Source: Paenibacillus harenae (GTDB taxonomy: Bacteria; Bacillota; Bacilli; Paenibacillales; Paenibacillaceae). From it: a stretch of DNA of 64,000 bases. The stretch's first letter is position 1, and the number at the start of each line of letters is the position of its first letter. A model generated the notes under the pieces. The model was given only the letters and a program-made list of their open reading frames with translations, ran no database searches and was not told the origin of the DNA. Positions 1 to 7,168 of the stretch are shown here, in pieces. Made by a program: the position numbers and the translations under genes. The stretch spans positions 124,001 to 188,000 of the forward strand of contig NZ_JAUSST010000005.1 in NCBI RefSeq assembly GCF_030812415.1, given 5' to 3'.

Positions 1-65
1 TGAAAGGAGCCTTTCCACATATGCCATATTCGCATTTCCTCTTCGTTTAGCTCGTTCTTATCCAT
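1..65 (-). CDS. MarR-family regulator, N-terminus only (cut by window edge)
   Basis: The minus strand opens with ATG at 65-63 and reads 21 codons, MDKNELNEEEMRIWHMWKGS and on, to the window edge. A short acidic lead followed by an R-I-W-H-M-W-K helix is typical of the start of MarR-family regulators in Bacillales. It is divergent from the hydrolase at 194, and two palindromes lie between them, which is the usual layout for a MarR protein controlling itself and its neighbour. The DNA-binding domain is outside the window, so the family call rests on the start of the first helix and on context. Confidence 0.55.
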   Translation of the reverse strand, partial: MDKNELNEEEMRIWHMWKGSF

Positions 66-82
66 AGGAACATAATAGCATA

Positions 83-135
83 GTTGACGTGTCAACCACA
101 ATGTGTTACAGTAGGCCTAGGTTGATATATCAACC
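83..135. promoter_or_regulatory. Two palindromic operators in the MarR/hydrolase divergent promoter
   Basis: GTTGACGTGTCAAC (83-96) and GGTTGATATATCAACC (120-135) are perfect palindromes whose centres are 38 bp apart. The first contains TTGACG (84-89), which with TACAGT (108-113, 18-bp spacing) makes a plausible promoter for the rightward hydrolase. Binding at both sites would block it. The assignment to the MarR protein is inferred from position. Confidence 0.6.
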
Positions 136-193
136 AATAGCTTCCTCCGAGAAACGGTTTGGCCAATCTTTCTCCAAGAAAGGAACATTTATT

Positions 194-1114
194 ATGAAAA
201 TCAACGTTAATGCGCCTACTCCAGTCGTCTCGATGAAGCCGGTAGTGCTATCAGCCCCGGGCCGTGGTGAGGATCTGCAAGTGCGAGTGTCTGCGCCCGA
301 GATTGGGCGCGAATTGCCTATTATTGTTTTCTCGCACGGCTTTGGATCGTCGTTGGACGGCTATGGACCGTTGGTGGACTTCTGGGCTGCTCACGGCTTC
401 GTGGTCATTCAACCCACCCATCTCGACTCGAGGACGCTGAACCTTCCTCCTGACGATCCCCGTACACCACTGATCTGGCGTTTCCGAGTCGAGGACATGA
501 AGCGCATCCTCGACCAGCTTGATCTCATTGAAGCTTCCGTTCCCAGCCTCAGTGGGCGCCTCGATCGAAGCCGCATCGCCGCAGCCGGACACTCCTGGGG
601 AGGCCAAACGGTGAGCATGCTGCTCGGCGCGCGAGTCCTCGATGCCCACGGCGAACCGGGAGAGGACATGTCCGACTCGCGGATCAAGGCGGGTGTATTG
701 CTTGCCACGACTGGCAATGGCGGAGCTGACTTGAGTCCGTTCGCGGCAGAGCACTTCCCCTTCATGAACCCGAGCTTCGCGGAGATGAGCATGCCGACCC
801 TCGTGGTAGCGGGGGACCATGACCAGTCCTTACTGTCCACTCGGGGGCCGGATTGGTTCACCGACCCGTACTTCCTGAGCCCGGGCAGCAAGAGCCTGCT
901 CACCCTCTTCGGGGCAGAACACTCTCTTGGCGGAATCGCTGGGTACAATATCACGGAAACGACGGATGAGAACCCCGAACGAGTCGCCCTGCTCCGGCGG
1001 CTTACGTGGGCTTACCTTCGCAACGCGCTCGACCTCGACGATTCCAGCTGGCCGGCAGCTTACGCCGCTCTGGAAGAGAGCGCCATCCCGTTGGGTCGCA
1101 TCGAGTCCAAGTAA
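194..1114 (+). CDS. Alpha/beta hydrolase (chlorophyllase / dienelactone-hydrolase-like)
   Basis: A 306-residue cytoplasmic alpha/beta hydrolase. The nucleophile elbow is G-H-S-W-G with Ser134; the oxyanion region is S-H-G-F-G near residue 47. A late Asp in A-G-D-H-D and a His in A-E-H-S-L complete a plausible triad. The architecture matches chlorophyllase/PAF-acetylhydrolase-like esterases; the substrate is unknown. The ATG at 194 is preferred over an upstream in-frame ATG at 89 because an AAGAAAGGAA ribosome site precedes it and the upstream start would lie before the likely promoter. The gene is visibly richer in G+C than its neighbours, suggesting transfer from a high-G+C donor. It is probably repressed by the divergent MarR protein. 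Confidence 0.8.
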   Translation: MKINVNAPTPVVSMKPVVLSAPGRGEDLQVRVSAPEIGRELPIIVFSHGFGSSLDGYGPLVDFWAAHGFVVIQPTHLDSRTLNLPPDDPRTPLIWRFRVEDMKRILDQLDLIEASVPSLSGRLDRSRIAAAGHSWGGQTVSMLLGARVLDAHGEPGEDMSDSRIKAGVLLATTGNGGADLSPFAAEHFPFMNPSFAEMSMPTLVVAGDHDQSLLSTRGPDWFTDPYFLSPGSKSLLTLFGAEHSLGGIAGYNITETTDENPERVALLRRLTWAYLRNALDLDDSSWPAAYAALEESAIPLGRIESK

Positions 1115-1137
1115 GGGTCTGACGAGCGTATCGAGCT

Positions 1138-1218
1138 GACAGCCACGAAAGAGTGGCGGAAGCTAACGTGGGCCGAGGCATTACACGCGCACAAATTGCG
1201 CTTGCAAGGTTGCTGTAA
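1138..1218 (+). pseudogene. C-terminal relic of an aldo/keto reductase
   Basis: A frame ending at TAA 1216-1218 reads E-R-V-A-E-A-N-V-G-R-G-I-T-R-A-Q-I-A-L-A-R-L-L. This resembles the conserved helix of aldo/keto reductases (V-A-E-x-x-x-x-R-G-x-T-x-A-Q-x-A-L-A-W-L-L). No start or remaining domain is present; a stop lies a few codons upstream. It is probably a leftover of a gene deleted when the upstream G+C-rich hydrolase arrived. The stretch is short, so chance resemblance is possible. Confidence 0.35.
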
Positions 1219-1285
1219 AAGGAAGAGATCTCGAGTTTAGAAGAACTTTATTTTCCAGTGATAAAAATACACAACTGCTCATCGG

Positions 1286-1315
1286 GCGGACACTCATAAG
1301 GTGTTCGCTCTTTTA
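1286..1315 (+). terminator. Rho-independent terminator after the hydrolase region
   Basis: GCGGACAC (1286-1293) pairs with GTGTTCGC (1301-1308) across a 7-nt loop and is followed by TCTTTTA. Confidence 0.6.
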
Positions 1316-1394
1316 TGCGGTTGTTTCGTGCCAAGAGGGCTTTTCATAGCCCGAAATCGAGAAATGGAGGCGCAGGATTAATCCCGGTACCGCC

Positions 1395-2486
1395 CTACAC
1401 TCCAACCTCCTCCTCCTTAAGCGTTGCAATTGGCTGCAGAAAATGATGGTCGAATACATGCAATGCACTGCCTGCGCGTACTTTGTTCACCCAGTCTGGA
1501 TTGACCAGTGCGCTCGTACCGATTGCTACAAGATCCGCATGATCATTCTCCAAGAGAAATTCCGCTTTGTCCGGTTGTCCTAACTTGCCATTGGCAATGA
1601 CGGGAAGGCCGCTATATTGTTTGGCCAACTTGGCAAGTGTAGGCCCGTCATCCGCAAAAGCCGGGGCAAACGCTTTATATTCGGTCGTATGGATGTAATC
1701 GGGAGCAGCCGCTGTCAAATGCTCGAAAATAATCCGGGCATCCCTCTCTCTGCCAGCCCACTTGTGATGAAAATCGTTTACCTTACCTTGGGAGATGCGG
1801 ACGCCGACCATGAAGTCAGGACCCACGACGGCGCGAATGGCTTTCAGGACTTCCACTACGATGCGGACACGCCCCTCCGTTGAGCCGCCATACTCATCGG
1901 TTCTCAGGTTTGTGTAATCCGTGATGAATTGATCAAGCAGGTAGCCGTTCGCTGCATGGACTTCGACTCCGTCGAATCCGACTTTTTTAGCGCGAAAGGC
2001 AGCTTGAGCGAAACTCTCGATCACGTTGCGGATCTCCACTCGGGTCATGGCTCTCGGTATGGCAAACTCTCCGCTCCCGCCGTGATCTTCCAGCATCGTA
2101 CCTGCGGGCTTCACGGCGGATGGAGCGATCGGTGTAAATCCGTCATGCTGGACCAACGCGCCTGCATGCATCAGCTGCGCGACAATCTTGCCTCCTGCGC
2201 CCTGTACAGCGTGGACGATAGGTCTCCAGGAATCAGCTTGCGCTTCATTTGCCAGGCCGGGCTGGTTCTCATAACTTCGGCTGCTTATCGCATCGGGATA
2301 GAGGCCTTCCGTAATGATGAGACCGAATCCCCCTTTTGCAAAACGGGCATAATACCGGGCCATACGCCCATTCGCGAGCCCAGAGGGCTCTGCGCTCGTC
2401 CGTGTCATCGGAGATAGCACGGACCGATTCGGCAAACGCAGCGAACCCAATTGAAATGTTGAAAAAAGATGAGCATAGTTACCCAT
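1395..2486 (-). CDS. NADH:flavin oxidoreductase, old yellow enzyme family
   Basis: A 363-residue FMN-dependent ene-reductase of the OYE family, which reduces activated double bonds with NAD(P)H. The TIM-barrel hallmarks are present: L-P-N-R near residue 18, A-Q-L-M-H-A-G near 100, E-V-H-A-A-N-G-Y-L-L-D-Q-F and N-L-R-T-D-E-Y-G-G near 180-200, and a C-terminal phosphate-binding A-N-G-K-L region. AGGAGG lies just upstream of ATG 2486. It is divergent from a LysR regulator, so it is probably induced by an electrophile or a substrate sensed by that protein. The length is normal and there is no sign of damage. The physiological substrate cannot be told from sequence. Confidence 0.9.
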   Translation of the reverse strand: MGNYAHLFSTFQLGSLRLPNRSVLSPMTRTSAEPSGLANGRMARYYARFAKGGFGLIITEGLYPDAISSRSYENQPGLANEAQADSWRPIVHAVQGAGGKIVAQLMHAGALVQHDGFTPIAPSAVKPAGTMLEDHGGSGEFAIPRAMTRVEIRNVIESFAQAAFRAKKVGFDGVEVHAANGYLLDQFITDYTNLRTDEYGGSTEGRVRIVVEVLKAIRAVVGPDFMVGVRISQGKVNDFHHKWAGRERDARIIFEHLTAAAPDYIHTTEYKAFAPAFADDGPTLAKLAKQYSGLPVIANGKLGQPDKAEFLLENDHADLVAIGTSALVNPDWVNKVRAGSALHVFDHHFLQPIATLKEEEVGV

Positions 2487-2505
2487 ATTTGATTTCCTCC
2501 TCGAT

Positions 2506-2538
2506 GTACGGTGTCAGTACCCATACTCCACACCGTAC
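2506..2538. promoter_or_regulatory. 33-bp inverted repeat in the OYE leader
   Basis: GTACGGTGT (2506-2514) and ACACCGTAC (2530-2538) are perfect 9-bp arms separated by 15 bp. They sit just upstream of the OYE ribosome site and on the far side of the promoter from the LysR gene. This could be a regulator site or an RNA hairpin in the OYE leader. There is no U-run, so a plain terminator is unlikely. Confidence 0.45.
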
Positions 2539-2588
2539 GATCTATTTCTTGGCTTTATAGTAATCGGATAATTCTATATAGTAAAATG

Positions 2589-2600
2589 ATCATTAATGAT
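2589..2600. promoter_or_regulatory. Palindrome upstream of the LysR gene
   Basis: ATCATTAATGAT is a perfect 12-bp palindrome between the divergent OYE and LysR genes, about 50 bp before the LysR start. It is a candidate LysR autoregulatory site, inferred only from symmetry and position. Confidence 0.35.
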
Positions 2601-2648
2601 GACAGTATCAAAATTATTGATGTCATACCAACGAACGGAGGTTCTCGA

Positions 2649-3509
2649 GTGGAGTTAACCGATCTCAAAATACTTATGGCCATCATACAAGAGGGCAGTA
2701 TCACCCGCGCAGCGGAGAAGCTGGATTATGTTCAGTCGAACATCACGATGCGAGTTCGCAAAATGGAGTTGGAGCTCGGAGTCCGGCTTTTCCACAGAAC
2801 TCCGAAAGGCGTCTTGCCGACCGAGAAAGGGCTCGTCTTCAGCCAATATGCCTCTGACATTCTGAATAAGGTTGAGGAAGCGATAATGTTCGTCCAAGAG
2901 CCTGAATATCCGAGCGGTCCGCTCACGATCGGCGTTGTGGAGACCGTTGCGTCCACCCCTCCTTTTATACGAGCGTTATCCGATTTTCAAAAAAAACACC
3001 CTGAAGTTGCGTTGTCTCTTGTCACCGGAACATCGCCTCAAAATTACGAGAAAGTGCTGAACCGCGAGTTGGACGGAGCTTTCTTCACAGGAGAATTCGA
3101 TCTGGCTCCGCTAAAGGTCGCTCATGAGATTCGGGAAGAGGTGATCCTCCTGACGAACGCCGCCGGAAAAGCCGTGCCTCCCGATGTTGCGAATGCGACA
3201 TGGGTGGTTTTTCCGAAGGGTTGCCCGTTGCGCGCCGCAAGCGTGGATTGGCTCCGCGGCCAGGGGATATCGTCCGTAAATATGATTGAGGTGAGTACGC
3301 TGGATACGATGCTGAATTGCGTACGGGCAGGAATCGGTTACACGCTTTTAACCGAATCAGCCATTGCCGGGGATGACGAACGATTAATAACGCATCCGGT
3401 TCCCGAACGATACCGTTTCGTGACAACGAGGCTGGTTACCCGAAAAGAACAGTTCAGCAGCAAAGCGTTTGCAGCCTTCGCTGATTGTGTCAGAGGGGCG
3501 GGTATTTAA
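2649..3509 (+). CDS. LysR-family transcriptional regulator
   Basis: A 286-residue LysR-type regulator. The N-terminal winged helix covers residues 1-60 (L-K-I-L-M-A-I-I-Q-E-G-S-I-T-R-A-A-E-K-L, then L-F-H-R-T-P-K-G-V); the rest is a periplasmic-binding-like effector domain. GTG 2649 is chosen because GGAGG at 2637-2641 gives 7-nt spacing and the protein then begins with the family's usual first helix. In-frame codons further upstream would add a non-homologous tail. It is divergent from the OYE gene, the normal arrangement for a LysR activator and its target. The effector is unknown. Confidence 0.87.
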   Translation: MELTDLKILMAIIQEGSITRAAEKLDYVQSNITMRVRKMELELGVRLFHRTPKGVLPTEKGLVFSQYASDILNKVEEAIMFVQEPEYPSGPLTIGVVETVASTPPFIRALSDFQKKHPEVALSLVTGTSPQNYEKVLNRELDGAFFTGEFDLAPLKVAHEIREEVILLTNAAGKAVPPDVANATWVVFPKGCPLRAASVDWLRGQGISSVNMIEVSTLDTMLNCVRAGIGYTLLTESAIAGDDERLITHPVPERYRFVTTRLVTRKEQFSSKAFAAFADCVRGAGI

Positions 3510-3669
3510 TGGAGAGAACCAATCCGGCTTAGTACTCTACATTCGTTTGGCTTTATAAGCTGAAGACGGACGAGTAGTGCGAAAATTATTAAAAAAATTA
3601 CTTGGCGATAAACCAGCGATAACGAAAATGAGCTACCTTTGGGATAGATCTGAAAAAGGGAGTGAATTG

Positions 3670-4845
3670 ATGAGGATTGCTGTTTTTTCAGACACGTTTG
3701 TCCCCCAGGTCAATGGCGTCGCGCTTACCTTGAAGCGTTGGACCGACTACTTGTCCATTCATGGGGTTGACTGCAAGCTGTTCGTGCCCACGGAACCGGA
3801 GCCTGTCTATGAGGATCCGGTGTGCAGGTTGACCAGTATTCCCTTCTGGGCTTATCCGGAACATCGATTCGTTATTCCAAACTTGCTGCGTATACGCAAA
3901 GAACTATCTCAATTCAAACCCGATATTGTTCATATCGCCACTCCATTTAATGTAGGTCTCGCCGGTATGTATGCCGCTCAGAAACTTCATATCCCCATAG
4001 TTGCCTCCTATCATACCCATTTCGACCAGTATCTCGAATCTTATTGGTTTCCGTTCGCGCATTCCTGGTATTGGTCTTACATGAAGTGGTTTCATCGTAA
4101 CTGCCGCGCCATCTTCGCTCCTTCGCAGGAAACCATTCATCTATTGCAATCCAAGGGATTGAGCGATCTTGAGCTATGGTCGCGGGGAGTTGACTGCGAC
4201 AGGTTCACGCCTGCGAAGCGTTCCAACCGTGTTCGCGAGCTTTACGGAATCAAGGAGCGATATCTTCTGCTATTCGTCGGTCGGCTGGCTCCGGAGAAAG
4301 ACCTGGATGTTTTGCTTCAATTAATGCATCGGTTGCCGGACCGCATTCGCGGACAAGTGCATTGGCTTGTCGTTGGCGATGGTCCGATGATGGAACAAGG
4401 CCTGCGGGAAGCTCCGCAAAATGTCACCTTTACCGGCTACCGGGACGGGGAAGAACTTGCCGAATGGTATGCATCCTCCGACTTATTCGTTTTTCCCTCC
4501 GCCACGGAAACATTCGGCAACGTCGTATTGGAGGCCGCGGCCTCCGGTCTGCCTGCAGTAGTAGCCGATAGAGGAGGCGTGACCGAGATTGTCCAGCATG
4601 GAAAAACCGGCTTACACGCTCAAGCGGGAAATGTAGAGAGCTTTCTTGCGGCTTTGGACGACTGGTTCGACGAACCGGACAAATGGCAATTGTTCCGTAC
4701 GGAGGCTAGGGAACTTGCGCAATCCCGCACCTGGGATAAAGCAATGGAGTCGATTTACGCCCAGTGTCGGCAGATTGTGAAAGCGGAGCAGAATCCGGAG
4801 GAAGCGGGAAGAGGGCACATTCAGGGAGAAGGTGAATCCGCTTGA
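3670..4845 (+). CDS. GT4-family glycosyltransferase
   Basis: A 391-residue retaining GT-B glycosyltransferase. The N-terminal domain carries F-V-P-Q-V-N-G-V near residue 12 and A-T-P-F-N-V-G-L-A-G near 95. The C-terminal domain carries V-G-R-L-A-P-E-K-D near 205 and the nucleotide-sugar motif E-T-F-G-N-V-V-L-E-A-A-A near 285. It resembles mannosyl- and glucosyltransferases acting on lipids or cell-wall polymers. ATG 3670 follows GGGAG; an in-frame start at 3577 adds an unrelated lysine-rich stretch. Its stop overlaps the TTG of a truncated UDP-glucose dehydrogenase (TTGA), so the pair was once an operon making and using a UDP-sugar. The acceptor is unknown. Confidence 0.87.
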   Translation: MRIAVFSDTFVPQVNGVALTLKRWTDYLSIHGVDCKLFVPTEPEPVYEDPVCRLTSIPFWAYPEHRFVIPNLLRIRKELSQFKPDIVHIATPFNVGLAGMYAAQKLHIPIVASYHTHFDQYLESYWFPFAHSWYWSYMKWFHRNCRAIFAPSQETIHLLQSKGLSDLELWSRGVDCDRFTPAKRSNRVRELYGIKERYLLLFVGRLAPEKDLDVLLQLMHRLPDRIRGQVHWLVVGDGPMMEQGLREAPQNVTFTGYRDGEELAEWYASSDLFVFPSATETFGNVVLEAAASGLPAVVADRGGVTEIVQHGKTGLHAQAGNVESFLAALDDWFDEPDKWQLFRTEARELAQSRTWDKAMESIYAQCRQIVKAEQNPEEAGRGHIQGEGESA

Positions 4846-4970
4846 ACATTACAGTCATTGGTACGGGATATGTCGGGTTGGTCACCGGGGCATCCTTGGC
4901 TCGCCTGTCCATTGGCCGTCCTTCCATAACACCGGACGTTCCATTAACGGTAGAGCCGAACAGACGATAA
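4842..4970 (+). pseudogene. ugd: Truncated UDP-glucose 6-dehydrogenase (N-terminal stump)
   Basis: TTG 4842, overlapping the glycosyltransferase stop and preceded by GGGAGAAGG, opens a 42-codon frame. It begins M-N-I-T-V-I-G-T-G-Y-V-G-L-V-T-G-A-S-L-A, which is the NAD-binding Rossmann turn of UDP-glucose dehydrogenases (TuaD/Ugd). After about 20 residues similarity stops and an unrelated tail runs to TAA 4970. About 95 percent of the normal 440 or so residues are missing, so this is a deletion stump and not an enzyme. It is too short for standard ORF finders. Confidence 0.8.
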
Positions 4971-5001
4971 TGAGTTAAAATTCGGTGATGAGGTGATTGA
5001 T

Positions 5002-5970
5002 ATGGATACCGCAAGCCATCTTCTTCTCGGCGTTACTTTAGGCGGACTGGCAATGGCTTTATCCGATCCGGCCATCGGCGACCAATCGACGGTTATGTAC
5101 GGATTATTTGCAGCGGCTATCGCCGGCTCGAATGCTCCCGATTTCGATTCCGCCATTCGTATACGCGGACATGAGGCATACTTATTGCATCATCGGGGAT
5201 TCAGCCATTCCTTGCCGATGCTAGCGGGTTGGCCGGTTTTACTTACTCCTTTGATTGCGTATCTTTTTCATGCTTGGGATTATATGCTCCTGCTGTTCCT
5301 CTGGACAATGGCCGGTGTCGTGCTTCATGTTTTTCTCGATTTCTTCAATGCGTACGGCGTGCAATGTTTCCGGCCGATCTCAAGGAAATGGTTTCATGGC
5401 GATGCCACCCCCATTTTTGACCCTGTCATTTTCGGATTTCATTTAGTGGGTTTGTTGTTATGGCTGTTTGGCGTCATGGCGGCACAGGTTGTATTCCCTC
5501 TTTTGTTCGCTCTAACCTTTCTCTTTATTGGATACCGCATTGTGCTTCATCGCTTGATGCTGCATGTCGTTCGAAGGCGTTATGGCGTCGATGGGCATTC
5601 CTTCTTAATTCCCAAGTGGTTGCCCCACGAATGGGGATACGTTCACGAAACCGATCAAACTTATATTGCCGGCTCGATCCGGGGCACCCATCTAAGGGAA
5701 GAAACGATATTCCATAAGGGAGAGCGGAACGATGTCGTTCAAGCGGTCATGGGCAGTGACGGCGTCCGCAGCTTTCTTGCATTTGCGCATCGTGTTCACA
5801 TTTCATGTCAAAAGATTCAGAACGGTTACAAGGTAGAGCTGCGGGACGTCCGTTTTCGGCATGGCGAAAAGCTTCCTTTCGGAATGGATATAACCTTGGA
5901 TGACCATTTGCAGGTGACCGGGAACACCTTCGGGTGGAAGAAGAAGCTGTGGGAACCTCCGTTTTCCTAA
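5002..5970 (+). CDS. yfhP: YfhP-like membrane-bound metal-dependent hydrolase (YdjM/DUF457)
   Basis: A 322-residue integral membrane protein of the YdjM/LexA-regulated hydrolase family, closest in length and opening (M-D-T-A-S-H-L-L-L-G) to Bacillus YfhP. The putative metal ligands are visible: His6 in T-A-S-H, P-D-F-D near residue 47, and H-H-R-G-F-S-H-S near 65. Four or five hydrophobic helices follow, then a soluble C-terminal half. ATG 5002 is preferred to GTG 4993 because the GATGAGGTGA ribosome site overlaps the latter. The biochemical role is unsettled; Bacillus YfhP has been described as affecting neighbouring sporulation and repair genes. It is transcribed alone, between the ugd stump and a terminator. 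Confidence 0.82.
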   Translation: MDTASHLLLGVTLGGLAMALSDPAIGDQSTVMYGLFAAAIAGSNAPDFDSAIRIRGHEAYLLHHRGFSHSLPMLAGWPVLLTPLIAYLFHAWDYMLLLFLWTMAGVVLHVFLDFFNAYGVQCFRPISRKWFHGDATPIFDPVIFGFHLVGLLLWLFGVMAAQVVFPLLFALTFLFIGYRIVLHRLMLHVVRRRYGVDGHSFLIPKWLPHEWGYVHETDQTYIAGSIRGTHLREETIFHKGERNDVVQAVMGSDGVRSFLAFAHRVHISCQKIQNGYKVELRDVRFRHGEKLPFGMDITLDDHLQVTGNTFGWKKKLWEPPFS

Positions 5971-5994
5971 GGGGTTTCAATTTGCTTAGACCGT

Positions 5995-6020
5995 GGGGCA
6001 CCCGATAGGTGCCCCTGTTG
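5995..6020 (+). terminator. Terminator between yfhP and the convergent MDR gene
   Basis: GGGGCACC (5995-6002) pairs perfectly with GGTGCCCC (6008-6015) across a 5-nt loop, followed by TGTTG. The U-run is weak, but the position between convergent genes supports the call. Confidence 0.55.
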
Positions 6021-6039
6021 CGCATTTGCGACGGCTGAT

Positions 6040-7002
6040 TTAGAGCTTAAGAATTACGTTACCTTTTTTTCGTTCGGTCTCTACATATTTTTGGGCATCC
6101 GGAAGGAGCTCCAGAGGGTATCGGCGATCAATAACTGCGTTCAGCGTTTCATTTCTTGCGAGTTCCATGAGAAACGCCAAATTCGCTTTATTTTGCATAA
6201 GACCTGCCGTTGCAAAAACAGCCCGTTTGCCTTTAAACAGGGACGTCCACATCATCTGTAAAACGACAGACAGCTTGGGTGCGGTAGTCAAATAAATTCC
6301 TTTGGCCGTAAGTACACGCTTGCATGCCGAGAAGGAGCTTTTGCCCACAGCGTCAAAAACGACATCATAGGCTTTGTCCGCCTTCGTGAAATCCTCCCGG
6401 GTATAATCGATAATAAAATTAGCCCCTGCATTTCTTACCATACCTTCGTTGACGGCAGAGCAAACGCCGGTTACCTCAGCATCATAGTATTTGGCCAATT
6501 GCACGGCGTAGATGCCGACAGCCCCCGAAGCACCATTAATCAGCACTTTCTGTCCTTTTCGCAGCTTTGCCTTATCTCTTAGAAAGGTCAATGCGGTGGC
6601 GCCCCCGTCACAGACGCCGACCGCTTCATCAAATGCGATGCTGTCAGGTATAACCGCAAGAGGGCTCTCTTCGGAAAGACACTTATATTCGGCGTAAGCA
6701 CCGAAGTTTTTGGTGCTCATCCCCAAAACGCGATCGCCCGCTTTAAAATGCTTTACTTCTTTGCCAACCGCTTCGATCTCTCCGGCTAATTCGATTCCTC
6801 CAATTGCAAATTTCGGTTTGGACAGCCCGTATATCAATTTAATCATAAGCGGATCGCCCTTGCGGAAAGCGCAGTCCGACGGCCCTACTTTGGCAGCTCG
6901 AATACGTATGAGAATTTCCTTGTTTCCTGGCGACGGTTTCGCGATTTCTTGCGGGACAATCACTTCCGGTGGACCATACGATTTTTGGACCATGGCTTTC
7001 AT
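6040..7002 (-). CDS. NAD(P)-dependent MDR oxidoreductase (quinone-reductase-like)
   Basis: A 320-residue medium-chain dehydrogenase/reductase. The N-terminal GroES-like domain carries A-A-K-V-G-P-S-D and G-I-E-L-A-G-E-I-E-A-V-G; the Rossmann domain has I-N-G-A-S-G-A-V-G-I-Y-A near residue 145. The pattern fits zinc-independent quinone oxidoreductases, which reduce quinones or enones. AGGGGGAAAGCC precedes ATG 7002. The promoter is unusual: a 44-bp element at 7033-7076 is shared with the DUF4386 gene at 44 kb and contains a FNR-like palindrome centred near -41.5. The gene is therefore probably activated by a Crp/Fnr protein. Confidence 0.85.
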   Translation of the reverse strand: MKAMVQKSYGPPEVIVPQEIAKPSPGNKEILIRIRAAKVGPSDCAFRKGDPLMIKLIYGLSKPKFAIGGIELAGEIEAVGKEVKHFKAGDRVLGMSTKNFGAYAEYKCLSEESPLAVIPDSIAFDEAVGVCDGGATALTFLRDKAKLRKGQKVLINGASGAVGIYAVQLAKYYDAEVTGVCSAVNEGMVRNAGANFIIDYTREDFTKADKAYDVVFDAVGKSSFSACKRVLTAKGIYLTTAPKLSVVLQMMWTSLFKGKRAVFATAGLMQNKANLAFLMELARNETLNAVIDRRYPLELLPDAQKYVETERKKGNVILKL

Positions 7003-7032
7003 GGCTTTCCCCCTGAGGTTAAGTAATGATTA

Positions 7033-7076
7033 CATTGTAACCAGGGGGATGTTTATATGCATTGACTTAAGTCAAG
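7033..7076 (-). promoter_or_regulatory. Crp/Fnr-type promoter element, copy A
   Basis: Read on the minus strand, TTGACTTAAGTCAA (7075-7062) is followed 22 bp later by a -10 box TACAAT (7039-7034), with no good -35. The palindrome centre falls at -41.5 if +1 is near 7027, the class II activator position. The element has the same length as copy B at 44147-44190: the first 10 and last 18 bases are identical and the middle diverges. Confidence 0.65.
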
Positions 7077-7168
7077 AACCGAGCCGGGAGATTCATTAAG
7101 GGCAGGCTGCACGCGCAATCGGTTGAGGAATGGCTTGTTGGATTCTTCTAGAATCGTTTCCGTTTTAA

